This document shows, in pieces, positions 17,225 through 25,899 of a stretch of 64,000 nt of DNA. This stretch comes from Streptomyces endophytica (GTDB lineage: Bacteria > Actinomycetota > Actinomycetes > Streptomycetales > Streptomycetaceae). A program made the position numbers and the translations under genes. Each line of letters begins with the position of its first letter. The first letter of the stretch is position 1. The stretch lies in contig NZ_CP110636.1 of NCBI RefSeq assembly GCF_026153355.1, positions 3,968,001 through 4,032,000 of the forward strand, given 5' to 3'. A model generated the notes under the pieces. It searched no databases. It saw only the letters and a list, made by a program, of their open reading frames with translations, and was not told where the DNA came from.

Positions 17225-18301
17225 TCAGTCGCGGGTGCGCCGCTCGCCCGGCGGCCGGTCGAGCTCCGCCGGTGCCGTGCTGATCCGCGGCAGCGCGTAG
17301 GCGTGCTCGGTCCGCAGCCATTCGAGCATCCGCTCGCGGACCTGGCAGCGCACCGACCAGATCGCGTCCGCGTCCCGCGCGGTGACCAGCGCCCGCACCA
17401 TGATCGTGGACGGTGTGGTGTCGGTGACCACCAGGCTCCAGGCCCGGCCGTCCCAGTCCGGGCACTCCTGGAGGACCTCCAGCAGCCGCTGCCGCATCTT
17501 CTCCACCGGCGCGCTGTGGTCGAGGTGGAAGAAGACCGTGCCGGTCATCTGGGCGCCGCCGCGCGACCAGTTCTCGAACGGCTTGCCGGTGAAGTACGAG
17601 ACCGGCATGGTGATCCGCCGCTCGTCCCAGGTCCGCACGGTCAGGAAGGTCAGGGTGATCTCCTCGACGGTGCCCCACTCGCCGTCCACCACGACCGTGT
17701 CGCCGATCCGCACCATGTCGCCGAAGGCGATCTGCAGCCCGGCGAAGAGGTTGCCCAGGGTGGACTGGGCGGCGATACCGGCGACGATGCCCAGCAGTCC
17801 GGCCGACGCCAGCATGGACGTGCCGACCGTCCGCATCTCCGGGAACGTCAGCAGCATCGAGGCGGCCGCGACGACGGTCACCACCGCCGTCACCACCCGC
17901 TGGATCAGCGTCACCTGGGTGCGCACCCGCCGCACCCGCGCCGCGTCCCGGGCGCTCGCCGCGTAGCGGGAGTACGACGACTCCACTATCGCCGCGGCGG
18001 CCCGCATGGTCAGCCAGGCGGTGGCCGCGATCAGCACCAGGCTGAGCGTCTGGCCGATCCCCGCCTCGTGCTCCTCGACGGTCTTCAGCCCGGTCTCGTC
18101 GTACGCGCCGCGCAGCAGGGCCGCGCACAGCACCACCTGCAGCGGTATCCGGCAGCGCCGCAGCAGGCCCCACAGCGGGGTCTCGGGGTGCGCGGCGTCC
18201 ATCCGGCGCAGCGCCCGGTCGGCGAGCCAGACCAGGACGAGCGTGATGACGACGGAGCCGCCCAGGACGGCGATCGGGCGCAGCACGTCCTCCACGGACA
18301 C
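17225..18301 (-). CDS. mscS: MscS-family small-conductance mechanosensitive channel
   Basis: 358-aa membrane channel expected to open on hypo-osmotic shock. The N-terminus has helices ending near residue 110. The pore-lining helix is LASAGLLGIVAGIAAQSTLG, followed by the MscS beta domain FAGLQIAFGDMVRIGDTVVV, WGTVEEITLTFLTVRTWDERR and PVSYFTGKPFENWSR. The C-terminal alpha/beta vestibule domain follows. The GTG at 18301 is preceded by a strong AGGAGG; a second GTG lies two codons downstream. It is divergent from the hydrolase gene at 18407. Confidence 0.9.
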   Translation of the reverse strand: MSVEDVLRPIAVLGGSVVITLVLVWLADRALRRMDAAHPETPLWGLLRRCRIPLQVVLCAALLRGAYDETGLKTVEEHEAGIGQTLSLVLIAATAWLTMRAAAAIVESSYSRYAASARDAARVRRVRTQVTLIQRVVTAVVTVVAAASMLLTFPEMRTVGTSMLASAGLLGIVAGIAAQSTLGNLFAGLQIAFGDMVRIGDTVVVDGEWGTVEEITLTFLTVRTWDERRITMPVSYFTGKPFENWSRGGAQMTGTVFFHLDHSAPVEKMRQRLLEVLQECPDWDGRAWSLVVTDTTPSTIMVRALVTARDADAIWSVRCQVRERMLEWLRTEHAYALPRISTAPAELDRPPGERRTRD

Positions 18302-18406
18302 AGAATTCCTCCTCGGGTGGGATGCGCTGTCTGTGCGGGTACCCGGTCCTGCCGACCGTAACTGGCAGGATGGAAGGAGAGCGATCCGATCAAGGGAAGT
18401 GATGCA

Positions 18407-19012
18407 GTGCCGGCCTCCAGCGAGCCCGCGACCAGCGGGGTTCCGACGATTGTGCTGTTCCACTCGGTGTGCGGGCTGCGCCCCGCGGTGCACGCGGCGG
18501 CGGACCGGCTGCGCGCCGCGGGACACGAGGTGATCGTCCCCGACCTCTTCGACGGGCGGACCGCCGACTCCGTGCCGGACGGCATCCTGATCAAGGACGA
18601 GATCGGCAAGGAGGAGCTGCTCAAGCGCGCCATCACGGCCGCCGCCCCGTACTCCGACCGCGGCCTGGTCTACGCCGGGTTCTCCTTCGGCGGCGCGATC
18701 GCGCAGAACCTCGCGCTGGGCGACGAGAAGGCCCGCGGGCTGCTGCTGATGCACGGCACCTCGGACATCGCCGAGGGCGCGGCCGTCGACGAGCTGCCGG
18801 TGCAGCTGCACGTCGCCGACCCCGATCCGTTCGAGCCGCACGACTGGCTGACCGCCTGGTACCTGCAGATGCGCCGGGCCGGCGCGGACGTGGAGGTCTT
18901 CCGCTACGCCGGCGCCGGCCACCTCTTCACCGACCCCGACCTGCCGGACTACGACGCGGAGGCGGCGGAGAGCGCCTGGAAGGTGGCGCTGGGGTTCCTG
19001 GCGGAGGTCTGA
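18407..19012 (+). CDS. dienelactone hydrolase-family alpha/beta hydrolase
   Basis: 201-aa cytoplasmic hydrolase. The nucleophile elbow is AGFSFGGAIAQNLAL, the LLLMHGTSD strand precedes the acid residue region, and the catalytic His is in GAGHLFTDPDLPDYDAEAA, the DLH-type C-terminus. The elbow carries Ser where classical dienelactone hydrolases have Cys, so esterase activity on another substrate is likely. The GTG at 18407 is preceded by aagggaag. The substrate is not evident from neighbours. Confidence 0.8.
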   Translation: MPASSEPATSGVPTIVLFHSVCGLRPAVHAAADRLRAAGHEVIVPDLFDGRTADSVPDGILIKDEIGKEELLKRAITAAAPYSDRGLVYAGFSFGGAIAQNLALGDEKARGLLLMHGTSDIAEGAAVDELPVQLHVADPDPFEPHDWLTAWYLQMRRAGADVEVFRYAGAGHLFTDPDLPDYDAEAAESAWKVALGFLAEV

Positions 19013-19016
19013 GGGC

Positions 19017-19046
19017 GGGGGCCAGGGGGAGTCACCCCTGGCCCCC
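19017..19046. terminator. bidirectional terminator hairpin
   Basis: A perfect 12-bp stem (19017-19028 with 19035-19046, loop gagtca) lies between the convergent hydrolase gene and the PhoD-like phosphatase gene. Confidence 0.8.
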
Positions 19047-19053
19047 GGCCGTC

Positions 19054-20695
19054 CTAGCCCGCCGGCCGGTCCGCCCGCTCGACCTGCTGGGTGCCACTGC
19101 GGGTGCGGTACGAGCGCAGCAGCGTGCTGGTCGCGTTCGGGTCGGTCTTGTCGGAGATGCCGTAGTAGTCCATCTGCGTGCGCTCGCCGCTGACGTCCAG
19201 GACGCCGTAGCCGTGCGAGTCCATGTCCAGCCACTTCACGTGCCGGTTGGCGGCCCGGATGGCGGCGACCCCGGCCAGCGAGACCGTGTGCGGGGCGACG
19301 TGCAGGAAGTCGTCGACGTTGTCGGAGGTGACGGAGGTGACCACGAACTCCGTCGCCACCGGCGGGGTGGCGGGGTAGGTCGCCGCCTGCAGCGGGACGT
19401 CGTTGGCCCAGGCCATGTGGATGTCACCGGTCAGGAAGACGGTGTTGTCGATCCCGCGGTCGCTGAGGTGGCCGAGCAGTTCGCGCCGGTCGTCGGTGTA
19501 GCCGTCCCACTGGTCGGTGTTGATCGCCAGCCCCTCCTTGGGTATCCCGAGGATCTCGGCGAGCGGGCCGAGCAGCTTCGCGGGTATGGAGCCGAAGGCG
19601 ACCTGGGAGATCATCACCGAGGTACCGACCAGCCGCCAGGCGGTGTCGGAGCGTTCGAGGCCGGCCTTGAGCCAGTCCAGCTGGGCCCGCCCGGTGATCG
19701 TCCGGCTCGGGTCGTCGACCGCGCCGCTGCCCGGTGCGGCCTGCTGGTCGCGGAACGACCGCAGGTCCAGCAGGTGCAGATCGGCGAGGTTGCCGAAGCG
19801 CAGCCGGCGGTAGGTGGTCCCGGCGACGGACGGCCGCACGGCATCCACTCGAAGTACGCCTGCTTCGCCGCGGCCATCCGGGCGGACCAGGAGCCCTCGG
19901 TGTCCGGCTGGTGGTTGACCGCACCGCCCTTCCAGGCGTTGTCGGCGAACTCGTGGTCGTCCCAGATGGCGATGACCGGGTGGGTGGCGTGCATCGCCAG
20001 CGCGTCCGGGTCGGTCTTGTGGACGCCGTGCCGGATGCGGTAGTCGGCGAGCGTGAGCAGCTCGTGGGCGGGGGAGTGCGGGCGCACCACGTACTTGAAG
20101 TCCGGGTACTCGCCGGACTTGTACTCGTAGAGGTAGTCGCCGAGGTGCAGCACCGCGTCCAGCTCGGTGCGGGCGGCCAGGTGCCGGTACGGCGAGAAGT
20201 ACCCGGACTCCCAGTTGGCGCAGGAGACCACGCCGAAGCGGACGTTGCCCGGCGCGGCGTCGTGTGCGGGGGCGGTGCGGGTGCGGCCGACGGGGGAGTG
20301 CTGCCCGCCCGCGGTGAAGCGGTAGTAGTAGGTGGTGGCCGGCCGCAGGCCGCGGACGTCCGCCTTGACGGTGTGGTCGTGGGCCGCCGACGCGGTCACC
20401 TTCCCCCGGGCGAGGACCGTGCCGAAGCCCTTGTCGGCGGACACCTCCCAGGCCACCTCCGTGGCCGGGCCGCGGCCGGAGCCCGGCGTGGCGGACGGGG
20501 CCGGGGTGACCCGGGTCCACAGCAGTACGCCGTCCGGCAGCGGGTCCCCGAAGCGACTCCGTGCTGGAAGAACGAGCCCTGGCCCGGGCCCTGTTGGGCG
20601 TGGGCGGCGGTGGCACCGGCGAGCGGCAGGAGGGCGGCGGTGGCGGCGACGGCCGTGACGGCGGTGCGGCGCGAGATCTGGTCGTGATCGGTCAC
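19054..20695 (-). pseudogene. phoD: PhoD-like alkaline phosphatase/phosphodiesterase, two apparent frameshifts
   Basis: Secreted metallophosphoesterase of the PhoD family, expected to release phosphate from organic esters. The N-terminus is a Tat signal (ISRRTAVTAVAATAALLPLA ... AHA). Core motifs are VSCANWESGYF, VLHLGDYLYEY, IWDDHEFADNAWKGG and NTVFLTGDIHMAWAND. The reading frame breaks twice: in the CCCC run at 20546-20549 (after QHGVASG) and near 19839 (after YFEWMP). Adding one base at each place restores a full-length protein of about 546 aa with no lost residues. I therefore think these are sequencing deletions; a real pseudogene cannot be excluded. Confidence 0.8.
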
Positions 20696-20785
20696 GGGCG
20701 CTCACCTTACTGGCCGGTAGGCCGTCAACGGGAGGGCAGTGCAGGGGAATTACCGGAATTCGCCCTCCCGTTGCCGGCCGTCCGC

Positions 20786-21712
20786 TCAGTGGGCGCCCGT
20801 GGGGTCCTTTTCGCCCTCGCGGATACCCTTTCCGCCGCTCTTGCCGGAATCCCCGCCGGAGTTCTTGCCCTTCGCCGGGCCGAACTCCTTGTCGATCATC
20901 TTCTCGAAGTTGGCCTTCGCCAGCTGGCTGTACTGCGCCTCCGTCATCCGCGGATCCTGCGGGATCTGGTCCATCACCAGCTTCTTGTCGCCGTGCATGA
21001 ACGTCGGCGTGCCCTTGACGCCCTTGCGGCCGAACAGCGCCGTCATGTCCATCGCCCAGCGGTCGTAGGTGCCCTTCTCGACCGCGGTCTCGAACGCCTT
21101 GTTGCCCTTCAGCTCCGGCACGTCGGCCGCGACCTTGAGCAGCTCGGAGTCCTTGGCGTAGAGGTCCTCGCGCTCGTCGGGGTGGTACTTCGCCGAGTAC
21201 AGCGCGGACTTGTACTTCAGGAACGCCTCCGGGCTGACGTTCAGCGCGGCGCCCAGGGCGCTCAGCGCGTTCTTGGAGCCCTCGCCGCCCTGCATGCCGT
21301 CGATGAAGGTGTACATCGTGAAGCGGACCTTGTAGCGGCCGTCGTGGATGTCCTTGAGGAGGGCCGAGCCGGTGCTCTGCTCGAAGGCCGCGCACGCCGG
21401 ACAGCGGACGTCCTCGAAGACCTCCATGGTCTCCTTGGCCTTCGGGTCGCCTATCAGGATCTCGGTGTGGTCCTTGCCCTGGGTGTGCGCCGGGGCGATC
21501 TGCCGGGCCTCCTTGGCGGCCTCCCAGCCGGTCGGCTCGTTGGCCTTGAGGACGGCGAAGCCGATCCCGCCGGCCACGGCGAGCACGCCGACCACGGCGC
21601 CGGCCACGACGAGCTGCCGGCGCAGCCGCTCCTTCTTCTTCTGCCGCTCGCGCTCGGCGCGGATGCGCTCGCGGGCCGCCTGCTTGCTGCCCTGGCTGTT
21701 GCGGTTGCTCAT
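20786..21712 (-). CDS. DsbA-like membrane-anchored thioredoxin-fold protein (copy 1)
   Basis: 308 aa. A highly charged cytoplasmic head (KQAARERIRAERERQKKKER) precedes one membrane anchor (~33-56), then an extracytoplasmic DsbA/thioredoxin_4 domain with the active site DVRCPACAAFEQ (Cys104, Cys107) and the cis-Pro strand GVKGTPTFMHGDK. The last ~25 residues are Gly/Ser/Lys-rich. It is expected to oxidise or isomerise disulfides outside the membrane. It is paired with the membrane protein gene just upstream, and the whole pair is duplicated at 22569-24230. The first 50 residues are almost identical to copy 2. Confidence 0.88.
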   Translation of the reverse strand: MSNRNSQGSKQAARERIRAERERQKKKERLRRQLVVAGAVVGVLAVAGGIGFAVLKANEPTGWEAAKEARQIAPAHTQGKDHTEILIGDPKAKETMEVFEDVRCPACAAFEQSTGSALLKDIHDGRYKVRFTMYTFIDGMQGGEGSKNALSALGAALNVSPEAFLKYKSALYSAKYHPDEREDLYAKDSELLKVAADVPELKGNKAFETAVEKGTYDRWAMDMTALFGRKGVKGTPTFMHGDKKLVMDQIPQDPRMTEAQYSQLAKANFEKMIDKEFGPAKGKNSGGDSGKSGGKGIREGEKDPTGAH

Positions 21713-21753
21713 GTGGGGGTCCCTCGCGGTGGTGTGGTGGTGCGTACGGAAGG

Positions 21754-22467
21754 TCAGACGGCGGCCGGGCGGGGCGGGCCGCGGCGCCGGACGCAGTGCA
21801 CGAGGAGGGGGAGCGGGCGGGCCGGCGGCAGTGGGTGCAGCGGACGGACCCGGCGGCGGGGCGGGAGCAGTGCCGCCGCGGCCACCGCGGCCGCGGTCAG
21901 CAGCGGGCGGAAGGTGGCGGCCGCCGCGGCGCGCAGCAGCGCGTCCAGGGCGGCGTCCCCGCGGTGCAGCCAGCCGGCGGCGAGCAGGCCGACCGTGAGG
22001 TGGGCGGCCAGCAGCAGCCAGGGCGCGGCGGCCGGTACGGACGGCGGCAGCGGACCGCCGGGGTGGGCCGCCAGCCGTGCCAGCGGGGTGCCCAACTCGC
22101 CGCTCCGGCACAGCAGATCGACGCCCACCGAGCGGAGCGGGCCGGCGAGCGGCCCGCCGGCCGGGGCGTAACAGGTGTGCTGCCCGGCGGTGAAGACGGT
22201 GTCGGCGGCCAGCTCCAGCGGCACCAGCAGCCCGGCCACGGCGCGGTAGCCGCGCTCCCGGCCGGTCAGCGGATAGGCCGCGGCGAAGACACCGGCGCAG
22301 ATCGCGGCGACCGCGGCGGGCGGCAACGGGGCGTGCGAGAGCAGCACGTGGGAGGCCGCGGACAGGGTGGTGCACAGCGCGGTGAACAGCGCCGCCCGCA
22401 CCACCCTGAGCTGAACCGCCGGTACGCCCGCGGGACGGGCGCCCGGGCGCACTCCCGTCGCCTGCAC
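21754..22467 (-). CDS. cysteine-containing integral membrane protein (copy 1)
   Basis: About 237 aa, no family recognised. Four to five hydrophobic segments are visible (ALFTALCTTLSAASHVLLS, AVAAICAGVFAAAYPL, LLVPLELAADTVF, AAPWLLLAAHLTVGLLAAG, LLTAAAVAAAALL). Cysteines conserved with its paralogue at 23553 lie in FTALC, GQHTCY, GVDLLC and LLVHCV. It lies directly upstream of the DsbA-like gene and transcribed with it (42-bp gap). The start is uncertain: the GTG at 22467 gives the best fit to the paralogue, but an ATG at 22518 is possible. A redox partner role is my inference only. Confidence 0.65.
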   Translation of the reverse strand: MQATGVRPGARPAGVPAVQLRVVRAALFTALCTTLSAASHVLLSHAPLPPAAVAAICAGVFAAAYPLTGRERGYRAVAGLLVPLELAADTVFTAGQHTCYAPAGGPLAGPLRSVGVDLLCRSGELGTPLARLAAHPGGPLPPSVPAAAPWLLLAAHLTVGLLAAGWLHRGDAALDALLRAAAAATFRPLLTAAAVAAAALLPPRRRVRPLHPLPPARPLPLLVHCVRRRGPPRPAAV

Positions 22468-22568
22468 GGTCGGGAGTCTGCCATGTGCACGGCATTCGGC
22501 CGGGTCAAGATTTGGCATCGGCCGGCGCGCGGACCGCACGCCGGCCGGGGACTACCACGACCGTCAGG

Positions 22569-23435
22569 TCAGTGCTTGAGCTCCTTGTCGACCATCGAGT
22601 TGAAGGCCGCGACGGTGGACGGCGCCACCTTGCCCTGCGGGCTGTCCGTGCCGATGACGGTGTCGTTGACCTTCAGGGTCGGGGTGCTGCTGACGTCCTT
22701 GTGGGAGTTGAACTCGGCGGACATCTCCAGCGCCCACCGGTCGTACGTCCCGGCCTTGACGGCCTTCTGGAACGCCGCGTTGCCCTTAAGCGCCGGGATG
22801 GTGTCGGCGACCTTGATCAGGTAGCTGTCGTCGGCGAACTTGTCCGGGCCGGTCTCCTCCGGGTGGAACTCCTTCGAGTACAGCGCGTACTTGTACTTCA
22901 GGAAGGCGTCCGGGCTGACGTTGAGCGCGGCGCCCAGCGCGGACAGCGCGTTCTTGGAGCCGGTGCCCTTGAGGTTGGCGTCGAGGAACGTGCCGAGGTG
23001 GTACTGCGCCTTGTACCGGCCGTCCTTGATGTCCTTCTCGACGGTCGCGCCGACGTTCTGCTCGAAGGCCGAGCAGCCCGGGCAGCGCGGGTCCTCGAAG
23101 AGGCTGAGGGTGTTCTTGGCGCCCGGCTTGCCGACGACGATGGTCGTGCCGTTGGCGCCGGTGGTGTTCGCGGGCTTGACCAGCTTGGCCTTGGCGGCCT
23201 TCGCCCACGCCTTGCTGTCGCCCGCGCTGGCCGCGGCGTCGCCGCCGGAGGAGCTGCCGCCCCCCGAGGTGGCGACCGCGACCCCGATGCCGCCGGCGAT
23301 CGCCAGCGCGCCGACGATCGCGCCGCCGACGATCAGCTGCCGGCGCATCCGGTCCTTCTTCGCCTGCCGCTCGCGCTCGGCGCGCAGCCGCTCGCGGGCT
23401 GCCTGCTTGTTGGCCTGGCTGTTGCGGTTGCTCAT
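22569..23435 (-). CDS. DsbA-like membrane-anchored thioredoxin-fold protein (copy 2)
   Basis: 288 aa with the same plan as copy 1: charged head (MSNRNSQANKQAARERLRAE), one membrane anchor (~33-55), a Gly/Ser-rich spacer and a DsbA domain with DPRCPGCSAFEQ (Cys118, Cys121) and VSSTPTLKVNDT as the cis-Pro region. The middle dipeptide of the CXXC is PG here and PA in copy 1, which usually changes redox potential. The ATG at 23435 follows ggagcaggaag. It is paired with the membrane protein gene at 23553. Confidence 0.88.
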   Translation of the reverse strand: MSNRNSQANKQAARERLRAERERQAKKDRMRRQLIVGGAIVGALAIAGGIGVAVATSGGGSSSGGDAAASAGDSKAWAKAAKAKLVKPANTTGANGTTIVVGKPGAKNTLSLFEDPRCPGCSAFEQNVGATVEKDIKDGRYKAQYHLGTFLDANLKGTGSKNALSALGAALNVSPDAFLKYKYALYSKEFHPEETGPDKFADDSYLIKVADTIPALKGNAAFQKAVKAGTYDRWALEMSAEFNSHKDVSSTPTLKVNDTVIGTDSPQGKVAPSTVAAFNSMVDKELKH

Positions 23436-23552
23436 GACTTCCTGCTCCGTGGGTCCGTGGGACGGGTGTGCGTGCTGCGGGAGGCGTACGCGGCGCGGGT
23501 GAGCGTACGCGTACGGGGTTGCCGGGCCGCGCGGGCCGGGTGGAAACCGGCC

Positions 23553-24230
23553 TCAGGCGGCGAGCGCGCAGGGCGGCCCGCGGCGTACGACGCAGTGCAC
23601 GAGCAGGGGGACGGCACGGGCCCGCGGCCCGGTCCGTACGGAGGCGGGGACGGGGCGGCGCGGGGCGGCCGTGGCGCCGACGACCGCGACCGCGATCAGC
23701 AGCGGGCGGAACGCGACCGCGCAGACCGCGTCGAGCAGCTGGGCCAGCGCGGCCTCACCGCGGCGCAGCCAGCCGGCCGCCAGCAGCCCGACGGCCAGGT
23801 GCGCCGCGAGCAGCAGCAGCCAGGCCGAGGCGGGCGCCGGAGCCTCGTCGGTGAGCCGCAGGAAGGGGGCGCCGACGCTGCCGCCGCCGCAGAGCAGGTC
23901 CACCCCGAGCGAGCGCAGCGGGCCGGCCACCGGGCCGCCCGCCGCGCCGTAGCAGGTGTGCTGACCCAGGCTGAAGACCAGGTCGGCGGCGAGCTCCAGG
24001 GGGAGCAGCAGCGCCGCGATCCGCCAGTAGCCGCGCTCCCGGCCGGCCAGCGCGTAGGCGAGCGCGAAGACGGCGGCGCAGAGCGCGGCGACGGTGCTGA
24101 GCGGGAGCGGCATCCGGGAGAGCAGCACGTGGGAGCCCGCGGACAGCGTCACGCACAGCGCCGTGAAGAGCGCCGCGCGCAGTGCCCGCAGGTGTGCCGC
24201 CGAGATGTCCATCGCTGCCGAGTGTGCCAT
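23553..24230 (-). CDS. cysteine-containing integral membrane protein (copy 2)
   Basis: 225 aa, paralogue of the protein at 21754. Shared blocks include RAALFTALC, SHVLLS, GRERGY, PLELAAD, GQHTCY, GPLRS(V/L)GVDLLC, AAHL(T/A)VGLLAAGWL and the C-terminal LLVHCV-RRGPP. The conserved Cys residues and the fixed linkage to a DsbA-like gene suggest a role in extracytoplasmic thiol chemistry. Start: ATG at 24230 is used, with a second ATG at 24212 equally possible because neither has a strong ribosome site. No known family name is claimed. Confidence 0.65.
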   Translation of the reverse strand: MAHSAAMDISAAHLRALRAALFTALCVTLSAGSHVLLSRMPLPLSTVAALCAAVFALAYALAGRERGYWRIAALLLPLELAADLVFSLGQHTCYGAAGGPVAGPLRSLGVDLLCGGGSVGAPFLRLTDEAPAPASAWLLLLAAHLAVGLLAAGWLRRGEAALAQLLDAVCAVAFRPLLIAVAVVGATAAPRRPVPASVRTGPRARAVPLLVHCVVRRGPPCALAA

Positions 24231-24253
24231 GCGCCGGGATAAGCGGCGCCTAA

Positions 24254-24295
24254 GGGGCGGGGCCCCGACCAGGCATGATCATGGGTCCCCGCCCC
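24254..24295 (-). terminator. hairpin after DUF2252 gene
   Basis: ggggcgggg (24254-24262) pairs with ccccgcccc (24287-24295); the loop itself contains the 10-bp palindrome CATGATCATG (24274-24283). It is a likely terminator for the DUF2252 gene. Confidence 0.55.
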
Positions 24296-24323
24296 GAGCC
24301 GGCCATGACCCGTCGGACCGGCC

Positions 24324-25679
24324 CTAGGCCTCCGTCAGGCCCGGGATCCGGCCGTTGCGGAAGAGGTCGACGAAGATCTGGTGGTCGGCGCGGGCCCGGG
24401 CGCCGTAGGAGTGCGCGAAGTCCACCAGCAGCGGGGCGAAGCCGTCCTCGTCGGCGGCGATCGCCGCGTCGATGGCCCGCTCGGTCGAGAACGGGACCAG
24501 GGAGTGGCCGCTCTCGTCGTCCGCCGCGGCGTGCATGGTGGCCGTGGCGCGGCCCAGGTCGGCGACGACCGCGGCGATCTCCTGCGGGTCGTCGATGTCC
24601 GACCAGTCCAGGTCGACCGCGTACGGCGAGATCTCGGCGACCAGCTGGCCGGTGCGGCGCCCGTCCTCCTCGATCTGCGTCCAGCCCAGCCACGGGTCGG
24701 CGTGGTCCTGGAGGGCGCGCTGCGAGATGACCGTGCGGTGGCCCTCGTGCTCGAAATAGCCGCGGACCGCGGCATCGGTGATGTGCCGGGAGACGGCCGG
24801 GGTCTGCGCCTGCTTCATGTAGATCACGACGTCGTTCTCCAGGGCGTCGCTGTTGCCCTCCAGGAGGATGTTGTACGACGGCAGGCCGGCCGAGCCGATG
24901 CCGATGCCGCGCCGGCCCACCACGTCCTTGACCCGGTAGGAGTCGGGGCGGCCCAGGCTCGACTCCGGCAGCGTCTCCAGATAGCCGTCGAACGCGGCGA
25001 GCACCTTGTAGCGGGTCGCCGCGTCCAGCTCGACGCTGCCGCCGCCCGCGGCGAAGCGCCGCTCGAAGTCGCGGATCTCGGTCATCGAGTCCAGCAGCGC
25101 GAAGCGGGTCAGCGACCGGGCGTCGCGCAGCGCGTCCAGCAGCGGGCCCTCGGCGGTGTCCAGGGTGAAGGGCGGCACCTCGTCCGTCTTCGCGCCGGAG
25201 GCCAGCGCGTGGATCCGCTCCCGGTAGGCACCGGCGTATATCCGCACCAGCTCGGTGATCTGCTCGTCAGCGAGCGCCTTGGCGTAGCCGATCAGCGCGA
25301 CCGAGGCGGCGAACCGCTTCAGGTCCCAGGTGAACGGGCCGACGTACGCCTCGTCGAAGTCGTTGACGTTGAAGATCAGCCGGCCGGTGGCGTCCATGTA
25401 CGTGCCGAAGTTCTCGGCGTGCAGATCGCCGTGGATCCACACCCGGCCGGTGCGGTCGTCCAGGTACGGACCGCGGTCCGCGCCGTCGGCCAGGTCCCGG
25501 TAGAACAGGCAGGCCGTGCCCCGGTAGAAGGCGAACGCGGAGGCGGCCATCTTCCGGAATTTCACCCGGAATGCCGCGGGGTCGGCGGCGAGCAGCTCTC
25601 CGAAGGCGGTGTCGAAGACGGCGAGGATCTCCTCGCCGCGCTGCGCGGCGTCCTGCGCCGGGGCGTACTGGGACGGCAT
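24324..25679 (-). CDS. DUF2252 family protein (kinase-like fold suspected)
   Basis: 451 aa, cytoplasmic. The conserved core is VWIHGDLHAENFGTYMDATG followed by FNVNDFDEAYVGPFTWDLKR; the HGDLHxxN and D-x-D-E pattern resembles the catalytic and metal-binding loops of aminoglycoside-phosphotransferase-like kinases. Other DUF2252 blocks are FYRGTACLFYRDLAD, GRRGIGIGSAGLPSYNILLEG and YFEHEGHRTVISQRALQ. The ATG at 25679 begins MPSQYAPAQDAAQRGEEIL; longer frames upstream are proline/arginine-rich and unlikely. The function is unknown and neighbours do not resolve it. It is divergent from dnaE. Confidence 0.85.
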   Translation of the reverse strand: MPSQYAPAQDAAQRGEEILAVFDTAFGELLAADPAAFRVKFRKMAASAFAFYRGTACLFYRDLADGADRGPYLDDRTGRVWIHGDLHAENFGTYMDATGRLIFNVNDFDEAYVGPFTWDLKRFAASVALIGYAKALADEQITELVRIYAGAYRERIHALASGAKTDEVPPFTLDTAEGPLLDALRDARSLTRFALLDSMTEIRDFERRFAAGGGSVELDAATRYKVLAAFDGYLETLPESSLGRPDSYRVKDVVGRRGIGIGSAGLPSYNILLEGNSDALENDVVIYMKQAQTPAVSRHITDAAVRGYFEHEGHRTVISQRALQDHADPWLGWTQIEEDGRRTGQLVAEISPYAVDLDWSDIDDPQEIAAVVADLGRATATMHAAADDESGHSLVPFSTERAIDAAIAADEDGFAPLLVDFAHSYGARARADHQIFVDLFRNGRIPGLTEA

Positions 25680-25899
25680 CGCTGGGTGCCTCCTGGGGTG
25701 CGGAAAACAAGGGCGGAGAGCCGGAACTGACCGTGTGGGGGACACCCCCGGGCGGGGCCGGGGGCGGGTCTGCCGGGACATCTGCCGGGACAACGGCCGA
25801 GGCTACCCACGAGTGCCCCGCGAGTGTCAGTGGGGAGTCGTAGACTTCGAGACCGTTCCGTCCACCAGTCGCCCACTTGTCTTCCGGAGGTCCCGCGCC

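Noticed and set aside
23468..23854. Arg/Gly-rich plus-strand frame between the two DsbA cassettes
   Set aside because: It is antisense to the membrane protein gene at 23553 and has no ribosome site or protein-like pattern.
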